Source: Petrosia ficiformis (Eukaryota; Porifera; Demospongiae; Haplosclerida; Petrosiidae). Taken from it: a stretch of DNA of 64,000 nucleotides. The position numbers were made by a program, and so were the translations under genes. The notes beneath the pieces are model-generated. The model made no database searches and was not told where the DNA came from. It was given only the letters and a program-made list of their open reading frames with translations. The stretch covers positions 4,523,374 through 4,587,373 of the forward strand of contig OX345652.1 in NCBI GenBank assembly GCA_947044365.1, written 5' to 3'. This document shows, piece by piece, positions 10,650-24,100 of this stretch (positions within the stretch are counted from its first letter, which is position 1; each line of letters opens with the position of its first letter).

Positions 10650-11559
10650 TTATATGGATGATGTAATCTTTTCCAATTTATACCTGGATGCAGAAAATAT
10701 AGACAAAATGAATGTACCCACATAATTGTGTTACATATATATAATACAATACATCCATAATATCTACACACGTATGCAGACACAAGACGCAGACACAAGA
10801 CGCAGACACACACTCACAAATACACAGACACACACATAGACACACAGACACAGACGGATAGACAGACACGCACACATAGATACACAGACACAGGCAGACG
10901 CACACACAGACACAGACAGAGATGGACAGACACACACACACACACATAGATATGCAGATACAGACACGCACACACACACACACAACCTGAAGTTTTCGGT
11001 ATTCATCCATTCATCATTAAATACAGATAAATCTAATACAATCAGTTCATCTATAACTTTATCCCAATTAAAGCCCCTTGTTTCGTTCACCCATTGACAC
11101 ACCTCCTCTGCTCGTTGGGTCAGCTGATGAGCATGTGACAGACAAACATCCAAAATACATAACTCAACTCGCATCTCACAGTTTGTTTTTCCGGTTAACT
11201 TATCTGCCAATACATGAATCCACTGTTCATCTTTATAATCATCTTTACCAAACATTTTCTTATCCTTTGCAGGTGTCATTTGTAACATGTATGTGATAGG
11301 AGTGTCACCAAGACCTTTAGATTTTCTTATCTGCTCCAAATTTTGAAGCGAAGAATGGAATTTTGATTCCATTAATTTGAAAGATATGAACTTGTCTTGT
11401 AGTTCAGTTGATAATGATTTTGATGATTCCAAAGAATCAATATCACCAATGTCTTCAGTTTGAGCTTTATGAAATATATCAGCTGTAACAAGAATATATA
11501 ACATACATACATACATATATACATACATATATACATACATACATGTATACATACATGCA

Positions 11560-11593
<34 letters not shown>

Positions 11594-14000
11594 CATACAT
11601 ACATACATATATACATACATACATACATATATACATACATACATACATACATACATACATACATACACAAATACATACATAAATACATACATACATACAT
11701 ACATACATACATACATACATACATACCATACATACATACGTACATACATATACATACATACATACACAAATACATACATAAATACATACATACATACATA
11801 AATACATACATACATACCATACATACATACGTACATACATACATACATTCATACACAAATACATACATAAATACATACATACATATATACATACATACAT
11901 ACATACATACATACATACGTACATACATACATACTCGTAGTTACATACATACATACACATGCACATACATACTACATACTTAATTTTTTCAATTGCTGAT
12001 GTGTTATAGTCACTTGGCTATCCAGTTCGTCAATTTCTTCATTCAATACCATAATGTCATCCAGAATATCAGTTTCATTAGCATTCTCTGATTCATCACC
12101 TCCATTTTCTTTTGTATTCTCTTTGCTAGAGAGAATTTCCTTTGCTTCAAAATGTTGATTCTTGCTTAGTAAAATTGTTCGCTTTTCCTTCAATTCGTCT
12201 TGCATTTGCTATGAGCGATAATTATATATGTATAATTACGATTAAATTATTTATATAAGTATATAATTATTATAACGATTAATTAAGTTCACAGTTGATC
12301 AAATGCTTACATTAAGTTTTGATCTTTCTTCTTCTAAAAACTGTCTTAAAATCTTCAACAGTTTCTGCTCTCTCAGACCTCTAGGACTGTCCCAGTGTGT
12401 AGTCTGTGTGTCATGACTATAGAAAAGATCAACACTCTACTGTTACTACTTTACGAATACTAAAATCTGTTCATATTCATGATGACCTCAAAATGGATGT
12501 GATGACTTTATATGTAATATAGTTAATATCATAAGGTTAATACTGTAACTCAATAATGAAGCAATGGATTGAATTTGACATACACAAAAAAGAACGGGAA
12601 GGATAATTAGAAAATGGTGCAGGTAAAAAGATTGTTGGTTATTCCAAACTAAAGTTATGATCATTTCTGAGGTCATATATAGTCAACCATGCATTAATAT
12701 CTATAACTTAAAAAAAAAGTAATTTTTACTTACTTAACGTAATATACATCACCAAATTCATCTATAAACTGTTCCCAACCTGGTGGTAAACCTCTCCAGT
12801 CAAATTCTATCAGTGGTACTGGAATGAGAGTACGAGGATCGATCCATGTTGAAGTTTGAGTGAAGTGACTATGAATAAAATATATAATACATGTCTAACC
12901 ATTGTTATCTAATTCTACTTCATCTAAAAAATGTCTGTTCATATTCATGATGACCTCAAAATTAGGATGTGTTGATTTTATATGTAATATAGTGTATAGT
13001 TTAATGTCATAAGGTTAATACATGATTATACTGTAACTCAACAATGAAGCAATGGATTGAAATTTGACATACACATCTGGTATATGTTTGTATGTCATTT
13101 ATTTCATTTACAGATAATATATGTCTGCTCCATTGATCTCTTATTGTGCTAACTTTTCAAAATATGGCTTTCCAGTTTTGTGGTCAATTCTTCTACTCCA
13201 TCCTTGAGGTAGTGAATGGAGATTTTCATCAGGTACTGTCCACCAATCAGAAATGGATTTATGAGATAAGGGAAGAAGACTTTCTGTTGAATCTTTCTTG
13301 TTTGGAGTGGAGAACGTGTCTGTGGTATGTGAAAAGGAATGGATGGATGGGACAAATGATGAATGGATGGATGAATGGATGGGACAAATGACTGGATGAA
13401 TGAATGATGGATGAATGGATGGGACAAATGAATGGATGGGACAAATCAATGGATGGATGAATGGATGGATGAATGGATGGGACAAATGATGAATGGATGT
13501 ATGAATGGATGGATAGATAAATAAATGGATGGATATATGAATGATGATCATGATGGATGAATGAACAAATGGATAAATGGATGGATGGAGGTATAAATAT
13601 ACACACACATATATATATGTATATATATGCTAGATGAAATGACTGCATGATCCAAGCAATTCTAAAATGTCCCACCCTCCAAAATTCTATTTGATCTGAC
13701 TCGCAGTATTACAACCGGACCCTTCGAATTTCTTAATTTTTGCACTGCATCTTCATGACTGACACCCTGAAGATTTGCTCCATTAACAGAAATTAATTCA
13801 TCACCAAGATGGATTTCTGCTTTAAAAAAATAAAAATTTAGCACTCAAAACTGCTCTGTTGTATTACCAGATCGTCCAATTCTCTCAATCTCTGATACAA
13901 CTACAGGTATGCCGTGTTCACTACCTCCCTTTATACTAAATCCAAGACTCCCTTTCCTTTTTTGAACACGAACAGTGCGATATCCATGAATGCTGTCCAT
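10650..14000 (-). CDS. PDZ - tandem WW - coiled-coil protein (KIBRA-like WW pair)
   Basis: Coding exons on the minus strand: 14000-13868, 13819-13676, 13319-13141 (approximate end, AAAA before gttagc), 12868-12734, 12416-12311, 12208-11980, 11482-10987 and 10683-10650. The N-terminal PDZ domain shows [11 protein letters not shown] (binding loop) and [11 protein letters not shown]. Two WW domains follow: [19 protein letters not shown]...TSTWIDPR and [20 protein letters not shown]...THWDSPR. Then come Lys/Glu-rich helices, probably coiled coil, and a helical region (residues [12 protein letters not shown] onward) I do not recognise. The spacing of the WW pair and the basic helix after it resemble KIBRA/WWC proteins, but KIBRA has no PDZ domain, and STXBP4, which has PDZ and WW, orders them differently. 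It is likely a scaffold. The last exon is tentative. Confidence 0.7.
10785..10986. repeat. CA/CAGA-rich array after the PDZ-WW exon 7 donor
   Basis: ACACAGACACAGACAGAC-type repeat on the plus strand, so TG/TCTG on the sense strand, starting directly at the splice donor (CAG|gttgtgtgtg). Confidence 0.8.
11490..11965. repeat. (CATA)n microsatellite in a PDZ-WW intron
   Basis: About 475 bases of CATACATA with CATATATA, CATACGTA and CACAAATA variants, between exons 6 and 7. A longer internal unit of roughly 110 bases recurs. The ORFs inside are artefacts. Confidence 0.9.
12464..12680 (+). mobile_element. MITE-like element family A, copy 2
   Basis: Starts TGTTCATATTCATGATGACC and ends TTTCTGAGGTCATA. 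It shares ATAAGGTTAATAC and CAAAAAAGAACGGGAAGG with the other copies. It lies in the intron between the PDZ-WW exons at 12868-12734 and 12416-12311. Confidence 0.75.
12931..13076 (+). mobile_element. MITE-like element family A, truncated copy 3
   Basis: The same 5' end as copy 2, but it stops after TTTGACATACACA; the right half is missing. It lies in the adjacent PDZ-WW intron, giving two copies of one family within 600 bases. Confidence 0.7.
13336..13585. repeat. (ATGG)n array upstream of a PDZ-WW acceptor
   Basis: ATGGATGG/GGACAAATGA array, CCAT-rich on the sense strand, ending about 20 bases before the acceptor of the WW1 exon (13319). Confidence 0.85.
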
Positions 14001-14088
14001 TTGCAAGAACTTGAGCCCCACCCTTTCAAGGTGCGCATTAATTAGAACGCAGGCGGGAATTCGAATTTCTTTTATAACTCTGAAGAGA
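14001..14088. promoter_or_regulatory. Shared promoter, PDZ-WW gene / CEP44
   Basis: The 88 bases between divergent start codons contain GGTGCGCATTAATTAG, half of an NRF1-type palindrome, and a GC-rich stretch (CGCAGGCGGG) unusual for this AT-rich sequence. Confidence 0.55.
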
Positions 14089-17081
14089 ATGGCTTCTGCC
14101 AGGAGCTCAACAGCTGTAACTGGAGACATAAGAAATAACATATCAAAGCTAATAAGAGAAGTTCAACGTATGAAATTAAAAGTGGAACCAAATATCAGAG
14201 GGTATGTTTTATAAGTTGTCTCCACTTACGATTCTATCTCTCTCTCTCTCTAGACTTTCTCTTGGACTTCCCTCTGCATTCCTTCCAATCATACATGCTG
14301 GATTAATGAGTTTCTCACTTCCATTAGCACAGCACATTGCCTCTGAAGGGGTTGAGTTATACGGGCGGAGTGACCTTCGATTTGTAGATGGATTATACAA
14401 GGTTCGTAAATACTATCTGTTATGAAACCTTGGAGTGTCCCGGAATTGTTATTAGCTGTAACTGATATTGTAACATGTGTATATCATTAATAATCGTAAA
14501 TTAACCTCAATTGATCATGTGATCATATATGATTAATCAATACTTCTATTATTACATCGTGTGATCTATCAATATGTCATGTGATCTATTATTATAGGTT
14601 GGGAGGGATATATTCCAATATCGTCCTAAAATCTCCAAAGAACAGTTTTTAACAGTTGGGTATGCAGAGCACAAAGTAATCATGACCTTTGACCTTTTGA
14701 AGTACTGTCAAAAGAAACATCAAGAACTGTCTAGCGTAACCAGAAATGTCAAAATACCTCATAAAACCTTATTGAAGTTTCCTAATTCTAGTATTAATAC
14801 TCCTTCTCAAGCTACAGTACACACGATTGCAGAATCAGCAGGTATTGGTTCTGTTTGGCAGTTGAAACCATCCAAACAAACGAACAGTCGTTCCAATCTA
14901 CCAATATCCCCACCTCCATCGCCACTTTCCCCTTTCATTATACAAGGACCTCCGATAATTCCAGAGCCCCAGTTAGAACTCACTCCAGAATCGACTCCCT
15001 TAAAACCACATTCAAGAAATACGAAACACACTCTACATCAAATTAGCCAATTAACTAACATACCAATGATTGACCACACCCATCAGTCATGTGACAAAAA
15101 TGTACATGTACTTGTGGACGAGTCCAATGGAGTTAATGGAGAAATAGTAACAGTGGATGTAGATAAAACAAAGAGTGAGATGTCAGACAATGGACTATTA
15201 GAATATGAAGAGAGGAAGGATGAAGAGGAAACCGTATGTTCTAAATTTAACGTAACTTCATCGTTACCATCATCTCAAGAAGAAGATCTAATTTCCCAGA
15301 GAACAATGGAGGTAAATAAATGTATTAATAAATAAAAGTAATACTAATAAAGAAGAGAATTGATACACCAGAAACATGTCTGCTTCATATAGCCACTTGG
15401 CAACTTGGAGAGGCAATCCTTATTCCAAGAGTGAGCCCCATCCTACAAATTTGCAGGAAGGGGCCAAGTCTCTTGTGGATGTTGATATGAATTATACTGT
15501 AACTATACTGTACTGTATTAGTTACAGTATAATCATATATTAACCTTATGACATTAAACTATACATGTACATATAATTTATTGAGTTATAATCATGTATT
15601 AACCTCATGACATTAAACTATACACTACATTAGTTTATTGAGTTACAGTATAATCATGTATTAACTTTATGACTATACACTATATTACATATAAAGTCGT
15701 CACATCCTAATTTTGATGTCATTGTGAGACTTAATTCAATCCTATAGTTTAGTTTATCTGTTATTAATGATAAATTGGAGGATATAGTAAAAGTGATTGA
15801 AAGGATGTCGGGCAGACTTGTAATTGTGGAAACGCAATTAAAAATAATCGAAGAAAGAGACAACAGAGAAAGTGTCATAACAAAAGGTAAACATTACTAT
15901 TTGTGACAGTAGAGGTGAAAATCATTTTGCAAATAAGAATTGCTTGCATTTAAATGTTCGTTACATAGCCATTTTGTGTGGGAAACTGACTACATGTAAA
16001 TAGAACAATAGTCGCTCTTCCTAGATATTAGATTTAGTTGATACCTGTACAAACTGACTGAGGAACAACAGGGGTGTTCAACTAAACGAGGGGATGGTGC
16101 CATCACCTGGCAACATCAAATAACATTAATAAACATTTCTGGATCTAGAAGCCCTTTTACCAAGAAATGAGTTGATTGTCTTTTGTGCCATCATATCTGC
16201 ACTGCATGCGCATAACCTAGTCTCGTGTAGCCAGCCCCTCCCCTCCTCGTTGCAAAGGAAGGGTCTGCCTATGTGAGATTATGATTTGGTAAATAACATA
16301 TTTTTGCATCCACAGTACATTGAATTGTGAACACTAAAAAAATTATACTATATTTAACAACTACTGTTAATTATTATTATTTTTTTTTTTGAGAGGGCCC
16401 TGTACATTCCACAGGTACTTGTACTACACAAGATGCTGAAACTCAAACAGAGATCAACTCATCTTTTAATCCTCAAAAGAAACCCAAGTCCTGTTTGAAA
16501 ACATACAGTACTGACATCACTTCCAAGGGAACTACATGTACACATATCACATCAGATGTACCCACACCTTTACTCAAACCTCTTTTCAAACCAAAATGTG
16601 TCGATTTCTCTCCTGACAAAGATATTTCTTATACACCCTTTGACCAATCTAAATCACTCACTTCATTTTTGGCAACTTCTAGTTCTACTCCGCGATCAAT
16701 TGATTTTACCACACCCACTAGAGAGAAAGATAAACACACCTCTTTCAGAACACCAGTAAGTCTTAAGTATTAATTAAATGTTTAATTACAATTAATTTGA
16801 TGATTTATGATTAATTGAATCTTAATGCCCCACATTGTTTCTGTTGTTGCTATGGTTACCCTATAAAATGCTGTATTGGTAACTACAATAGTTAATCAAT
16901 TCAGTAGAACACCTGTTGCTATGGCTACCACAATGTTTGTTACTATGGTGATAAGTTGTAATTATAAATTTTCTCCCGTATACAGGAAGAGACCAGAGAG
17001 GTAATTCAGAAGTTAAATTCTCGAGTTCAACAGACAAAAGATTTGTTAAGTAAAGTTCACACAACACAACATTTATTATAG
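14089..17081 (+). CDS. CEP44: Centrosomal protein of 44 kDa (CEP44), 516 aa
   Basis: Six coding exons join in phase: 14089-14201, 14254-14401, 14598-15311, 15748-15886, 16415-16755 and 16986-17081. The N-terminal CEP44 domain (about residues 10-125) is recognisable by the conserved order ISKLIREVQRMKLKVEPNIRG, LPSAFLPIIHAGL, ELYGRSDLRFVDGLYK and FQYRPKISKEQFLTVGYAEHK. In other animals this domain binds centriolar microtubules and CEP44 helps centriole-to-centrosome conversion. The rest is a low-complexity Ser/Pro/Thr-rich region, a predicted helix (INDKLEDIVKVIERMSGRL) and a C-terminal helix (EETREVIQKLNSRVQQ). It is longer than the roughly 390-residue human protein because of the disordered middle. 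Head-to-head with the PDZ-WW gene. Confidence 0.9.
15500..15730 (-). mobile_element. MITE-like element family A, inverted copy 4
   Basis: Reverse complement of family A, lying in CEP44 intron 3. The block ATCATGTATTAACCTTATGACATTAAAC occurs three times in tandem here, so the interior of this copy has itself been duplicated. It ends about 20 bases before the acceptor of exon 4 (15748). Confidence 0.7.
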
Positions 17082-18151
17082 CTATTTTATTTCTGAAATG
17101 CGTCATTATCTTTTGCGACAACACAACCAGCAATTCTAATTCAATCATTTTTATTGACCACCTGGCCAGTATTGACCCCTACAATGTCATAACTGCAAGG
17201 GGCTTACCGAACATACAATATAACACCACTAAGAGGTATATAGCGATGAACCAATGATCGCTACTGTGGGGCTTTGTCCCAATTGCTTAGTCTTAGTAGT
17301 AAACGAAATATTATGACCAACCACTGTCCCTACACTATTAAATAGTAATAACCATTAGACCACCTGGCCAACCACTGTACCTTACACTATTAAATAGTAA
17401 TAACCATTGGACCACCTGGCCAACCATGGTCCCCTACACTATTAAATAGTAATAACCATTAGACCACCTGGCCAACCACTGTCCCTACACTATTAAATAG
17501 TAATAACCATTAGACCACCTGGCCAACCACTGTACCTTACACTATTAAATAGTAATAACCATTGGACCACCTGGCCAACCATGGTCCCCTACACTATTAA
17601 ATAGTGACAACAATTAGCCCACCTGGCCAACCATGGTCCCCTACACTATTAACAGGTATCATAGACCACTTGGAACCCAAATTCCAACAACAGCGTGACG
17701 TGACCTTTACCAGTATAACAAGTCGTTGCCCATAAAACAACAAAGGCACAAACTACTAAAATCACATGAAATATAACTATAATAACACAACAATAATAAT
17801 CAATATGATACAATGTGATGTGATAAAGGTTTAATAAAACAAAACAGTTTGTAATGGTGTAGTAAATAAATTAATGGAGAAAGTTATAAATGATACACAG
17901 TACATACATGTAACTCGGGTAACAATTATTATAATTATTAATTTATTTATAATATTTCACACTGCAAGATAATTAATTTTAATTTGTTTACGAACACCAA
18001 TCAAATTTTCGATAAAGGTATCATTTTTTTGCAGCATTTTTTTTAATCCTTTGAATGATCTGTTGTTTTCTTTTTAAACATGTGCATGGAAATAAAAGAT
18101 GGTGAATATACCATCCCTGAGAGATAGATTGATAAAGGTGCTTCTCGTTTC
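17082..18151. other. Convergent intergenic region CEP44 / LARP1
   Basis: About 1.07 kb between two stop codons. It holds the 52-bp minisatellite at 17319-17650 and AT-rich DNA, which should include both poly(A) sites (an AATAAA word is present near 17836 and 17867 on the plus strand). No gene was seen. Confidence 0.6.
17319..17650 (+). repeat. 52-bp minisatellite
   Basis: Six to seven units of about 52 bases with the core CACTATTAAATAGTAATAACC and the phrase GACCACCTGGCCAACCA. The core CTATTAAATAG is palindromic. Confidence 0.85.
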
Positions 18152-21100
18152 AATGGTCTACCAACGACTGCTCAGATGTCTAAAGAGAAGGATAGATAAT
18201 AAACAGCAGGCTATTTGTACAGGAAACCAATGAGATGTAGTATCCAGGAAGTTATTGCTTCTTGGATACTGAATTTCAGTGGCTTCCTGTACAAAATGAC
18301 CCGTGCTTAAAAAAGCCTAGTAGTGTTTTTGATAGGCTCATATCGTACATACCTGTGCCTTTTTTGGTTGAGCGATAGCAGCTGTTCTGAAGTCTTCTAA
18401 ACTATTGAAATTGGTTAGTATCTTCTCAAGCTCTGGGCAGATTTCAAAACTTCTTTCACCCTAAAAGTAGAGAAAATTACTAAGTAAGACTCACCAACAC
18501 CTTTTAGTGATGTACATGTACATGTATTTACATGTATATAGCAACTTCAACTAAATCTTCTGACCTGGTAATAATGATGAAATGCCCAGAATTTCTCTAG
18601 CCCATAAAGATTACCGCTCTTATAATCTGAGAGGGTTTCTTCCTCAAAGTCTCTGTAAATGTCTTGACGAAATTTCTTTTCTAGGCCATAACTATAGAAC
18701 CTAAACAGACACTCCAAACCGTACCTAGAGGATAAGGAATTATTAGATGAGGAATGTAAAGACAACATGTTGTATATAAACCTGTAACCAGCCTGTGAAT
18801 CTTCTATAGCTAGTGACTTCAGTTCTTTATACATGTTCCTATTAGTAATAATGATATTAACATGATTATCTACTTTTCCCTCTCATTCAGCCTGCTTTCA
18901 TCTCCTCTCAAGACCTCCTCTTTCTCATTCCCTCATATTTTATCTCTCCCATTTTACCTGTTAAAATGTGTTCTCAAAAAGAAAGACCAGAACCTAAATA
19001 TGGTGTTCATTTCATGGGATTGACCTGGTCCGAGTTTCTTTCTCTCTAAATAGTAATACAAAACATACCAGGATAGATAGAAATATGTAACATCACCTTA
19101 CCTTTCAAGCAATGAAGTCTATATTTGTCATATCTTTGTTGCTGGAATCCATTTGATTTCAACAGAGAGTGAGAAGGATGTTGAAACATAGGTATGGAAT
19201 AGGCAGCTGGTGATGAACTCTCCCTGGGACTTGATCCGTAGGTATCTGTGTCAGTCTGTAGTTCATTAGTTCGTTTATCTAAGAGCCACCCCACATGGTT
19301 TTCGTTTGGAGGGTTTTGACTGTACTTGGTTTTATAGTAACATGTTGTGTGCTTCAAACAAAGAGGAGTGAATTTAGTAAAGACAAAGATATTTGTAGCT
19401 TATAAGTGACCAACTGTGTAACAGGGCGTTTAATTTTACCATATTAGGAAGTCTATGTGGGCCTATAAATTATCTGTAATTAGGACAGAGTGGGTAGGTA
19501 CACCGGTATTTAGTTATATCAGGGTATTTACTCCACTACATTACAGTATACTGATATACACATGTACATGATTAATTATAATTAACATACCACAAAAACT
19601 TACATATCAAATGCTGATCTTCAATCACTCACCATTCCACCATTTTGTACAGAAAGTCAGTGAAATTTGATATCCAGGAAGAGCTATTATTTAACTTAAT
19701 AGACACCAAATTTCATTAACTTACTGTACAAGATGGTGAAATGACGAGTTGATTAAAGGTACAATGTAAACATTTGATCAAAATCATTAAATGAAGGTCA
19801 CAAATATGCATGTACATTGTACTATATAACAAATACCTTTGATAATGGTGCTTGTTTCTGTGGTCGAATTGGGACAGGATAAAACCTAGCACTTGTTTCC
19901 AGCCAATATAAACTCTTTCCTTCGTGTTCTGTATTAGGATTTTGAATTTCTCGAGGACTGGATTTCAGACTTTCTTTACTTGTCTGAGACTCAGACCTAG
20001 GTTTAGAAGTATGAGAATCTGGAGTAGATGTTTCAGTTTGAGTCTCAGTCTTGCCAGGTTCTGATTCTTTGTGTTCCGATTCTGTTTCATCAAGTTGAAA
20101 CTGTAAGTCGTCTTCATTCTTTGCAACCATGTGCCTCTCTCCGGTAACAATATTTTCTCCTCGCTGGTTCTCAAACTCGGTTTGTGATATAACACCTAAC
20201 TTATTATATTTGTCTTTTTTAGTAGAGTCACTTGACATGAGACCCTGTGAAGATTATAATTAATAACTAGACCCTGTGAGAATTATAATTAATAACTAGA
20301 CCCAGCAATGATTAAAATAAATAACTAGACCCTGTGAAGAATATAAATAATAACTAGATCCAGCAAGAATTAAAATTTAAAACTAGACCCAGCGAGGATT
20401 AAAATTTAAAACTAGACCCAGTGAGGAATAAAATTTAAAACTAGACCCAGTGAGGAATAAAATTTATAACTGTGAAGATTATAATTGATGATTAGACCCT
20501 ATAAAACCAGAGACACTACAAAGTATTATACTAACCTTTTCATAAAAGTACAATCCATCACTAATAGTTTGTGATATATTAACACTTAGTTTGGAACGGC
20601 TTGTATAATTTCCAGTTCTGTCACCTCCCGAGTGTTTACGGGAAATGGGTGGTACCTGAGTGATTATCACCAGTTGTGTGATATGATCATTATCCATGTC
20701 ATCATCAAATGACTCACCTGATGACCTGACGAGGAATAGTACATTAAAATTAGTGTTGTCTAATGCCCAAGTCATTTACATTCACCTAGCAACCTAAACA
20801 TGTACAAGTCATGTACTTCAAATTTCAATGCATTGCTTCATTATTGAGTTACAGTATAATGACGTATTAACCATATGACATTAAACTATACACTATATTA
20901 CATACATGTATAAAGCCACTAATTTTGAGGTCATCATGAATGTGTTGAACAAGACAGATGTCTGGACATTTGACCAACATGTACATCTACATGTACCTGT
21001 ATTTTCAACACCTTCCCATATACATGTACAGTACATGTGTACATGTACATGTATTTTCAACACCTTCCCATATACATGTACAGTACATGTGTACATGTAC

Positions 21101-24100
21101 ATGTATTTTCAACACCTTCCCATATACATGTACATGTACTTTTTTGTATACAGTTTAATCACGCAATGTCTTCCGTGACTAACTGGATTAATAATATTAG
21201 GCTTAATAAAAGGATGTTAGTTCTAGTGTGTCAATGGTTTTCTCACAATTATAAATATAGTTATTAATACGTTACCATGGAGACTCTGAGAAATTATTGA
21301 TTTTTCCTCCTCCAAGTGTCCAGTCTTCATCTAATGAAAATGGTAACTCCTCTGTGTTCTGATCTGTCTCAGGAAACTGTAATGCTCTGGCTGTTATCTG
21401 TAACAATATACTAATAATATCTAAAGGCTCTTTAGATACCAATAATGTAAAGATAGTATACTAATACTTCCCGTAGTATCCAAATAGTTACCAAAGATTT
21501 ACTAATAGTGGTAGAACTTACCATCATACTTGTATGTGTAGTATACTAATAGTTACCAAAGATTTACTAACAGTGGTCAAACTTACTTTCCCTTCCGTCT
21601 TTGAAGTTTTTTTCTTCCTGTTCACAGATGTCCATTCATTCTCTTCCTTATCAATTCCATCATCAGCTGTTCCAGTGTTTCCTGACTGTGGATTCTGTGG
21701 TGAGTCCAACGGCACTATTCCGTCAGGAGGCGTAATCTCTTTAACAGTAGAGCTACTAATATTCACAGTAGGTGCAGGTGATGTTACATCATCAGTGGAC
21801 CGTTCTTTGAGGCTAGTATCACCACCTTTCAATACCTGATTAGTACCTACTTCCTCTTGACCTCTTTTAGATATTTCAGAGGTATTTACTAATACAACTG
21901 GTTTCTTTTCCGATGGATTACTGCTTACATGTTGTTTTTGTTGATACGCTTGTTGTTGTTGTTGTTGTGTTGTAGGATAATAAGTTCCTAATGCCGCATT
22001 GTAATACTGGCCTCTGTACACAGGTGGGTACATGGTTGAGTCTATAATGAAATCAAATACAATAATATATAATTTCCACTGATTTACTAAGATGTACATT
22101 AGAAACTTCTTAATACATGTATTTCATATAGATACTTTATCCAGGATGAGAAATGGCACACATAATACTGCTCATCTATGTGTTCGGACACCCTGGACGC
22201 TTGATTCATGTTTTTAAAAAAAAAAATATCCAAATGGCTAACTTGATAGCTCAATGGTACATGTACATGTAAAAATACACCAATTATAATTCAGTAAACT
22301 TCAGTAAATTTCAGTAAATGTAGTAGATTTTTAAGTCAACATCTATGGCTTGCATAAAAATTAAAGTTGAAATATTTACTTGATCTAAACTTATAACATC
22401 ACCTCCGGGTAGCCATTGAGTCCATGTTCCTCTTCGTCTCACTCGTTCTTCTCTTGTTTCTAGGAGTACGCTTTCTTCAAGGGCTTCTTTGATCAGGGTA
22501 ACATCTTGAGTTAGCGCTCTAACACGATTGAATCTACCGATAATAATAAGAGGAACATAGCCCTCACCATCCATCTGTAAAAAAAAAAATTAACTTGTAC
22601 TATCAGGTAAAAAATTCCATGTGTGCGTGTGTGTGCACGTACACACATGTATGTAAGAAGTATGTACACATATGACTCGCACATACATATAGGGTCAATT
22701 ACAATACAATGTAATATATTACTATTACTATTACCTTAAAAACCAGTATATTACTATTACTACATGTGTATTACCTCCAAGTCAGTGTACTTTGTATTTT
22801 GACCTCAGTTTTTTAAATTACCTATTATTATTACCCCACATCTAATGTATGCATGCATGTACATACATTTTCAAATTTCTTACCTGTCCTCTTAGAAAGA
22901 AATCTTTTTGTAGATTCTCATCACTAAAATAATACTCACTAGAAAGAATAAAAACATATCATTAAATAATAATCCACACAACATGATCATTAGAGATAAC
23001 TGTCATAATGTAACTAAAAGTGGTCATTATTGTCATACTAAAACAACACTAATATTATATAATTACATATACATGTACATGTATTTGTACATGTACATGT
23101 ATATGTACTCTTTTAGTGTATTTGTAAGTTAACAGTTGTCATTAATTGAGACATACATCTGTTTTCTGATGTACTCTTGTAGTGTTTTCTCGTCAACAGA
23201 TAATATAGGTGCATTATACACAACAGGTCCATTATATGGAGAGTAGAACATCCCAGCAGCTGCATTCCCTGTCAAGCTACCATCATAATAGACTGGTATA
23301 GATGTACCAGGGTAATGATAACCAGGACCTGAGGAGGAGGATATGAAGACTATTATTATTTGAGCTATATATACAACACAGCTGCTATACTATACACCAG
23401 CTGGGATTAGAATCCAGACCTCATGTGTTTATTTTCTGAGTTGATCACTTCAGCATAGTATTACAATAGAACCTACAATGTACATTTATTTAGGTAGCTG
23501 AAAACCAACTGATATACATATACATATACATGTATGACTAGCCAAGACACTTTCCTGCTTATTCAATAGTCAATGAAATTTGGTATCCCAGTAGAGCTTC
23601 TTAGATACTAAATTTCATTAACTTTATGTGCATGTACAAAATGGTGGAATGACAAGTGTTTGGTAAAGGTTAAAAAGAAATACAACTGCTCTCCACTCAC
23701 CTGAATTCATATGGTTACCATACTGCCAATTCCTGTCCTCAGACCCATCCTGCCAATGCCTGGAATTGGGCTTGTACCCGTCATCCTCCTTGTCACGCCT
23801 GTCTCTTCCATATTCTCCACGATTTTCATGATATTTGAAAGACTGATCTCGTTGTTCAAACCTCCATGGTCGATGAGATCTTTCTCTGCCTCCACGATCG
23901 TATCTCCCAACCCAATCTCTGCCTCTCTCCCTACCTCTCTCTCGCTCATAATCTCTTTCCTTATCTCTTCTACCATGAATAGAGTGCCATTGGTCACGTC
24001 CCTCACCTCTGTACCGATAATATCCTCTGGAAGGAGGGGGTCTTGGGTGTTCAATATTGAGTGGGACCCATTTTTGCTTGCTACCACCTGTTGTATAGTG

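Noticed and set aside
10683..10770. Alternative final PDZ-WW exon starting after TGTGTAG near 10764
   Set aside because: It also keeps the frame but encodes Cys/Tyr-rich residues with no helical character; the acceptor at 10684 gives a more typical basic end. Not decisive without transcripts.
11479..11966. 400-aa ORF starting with MYVCMY repeats and continuing into PDZ-WW exon 7
   Set aside because: The microsatellite is intron read through in frame; only the part after the acceptor at 11483 is coding.
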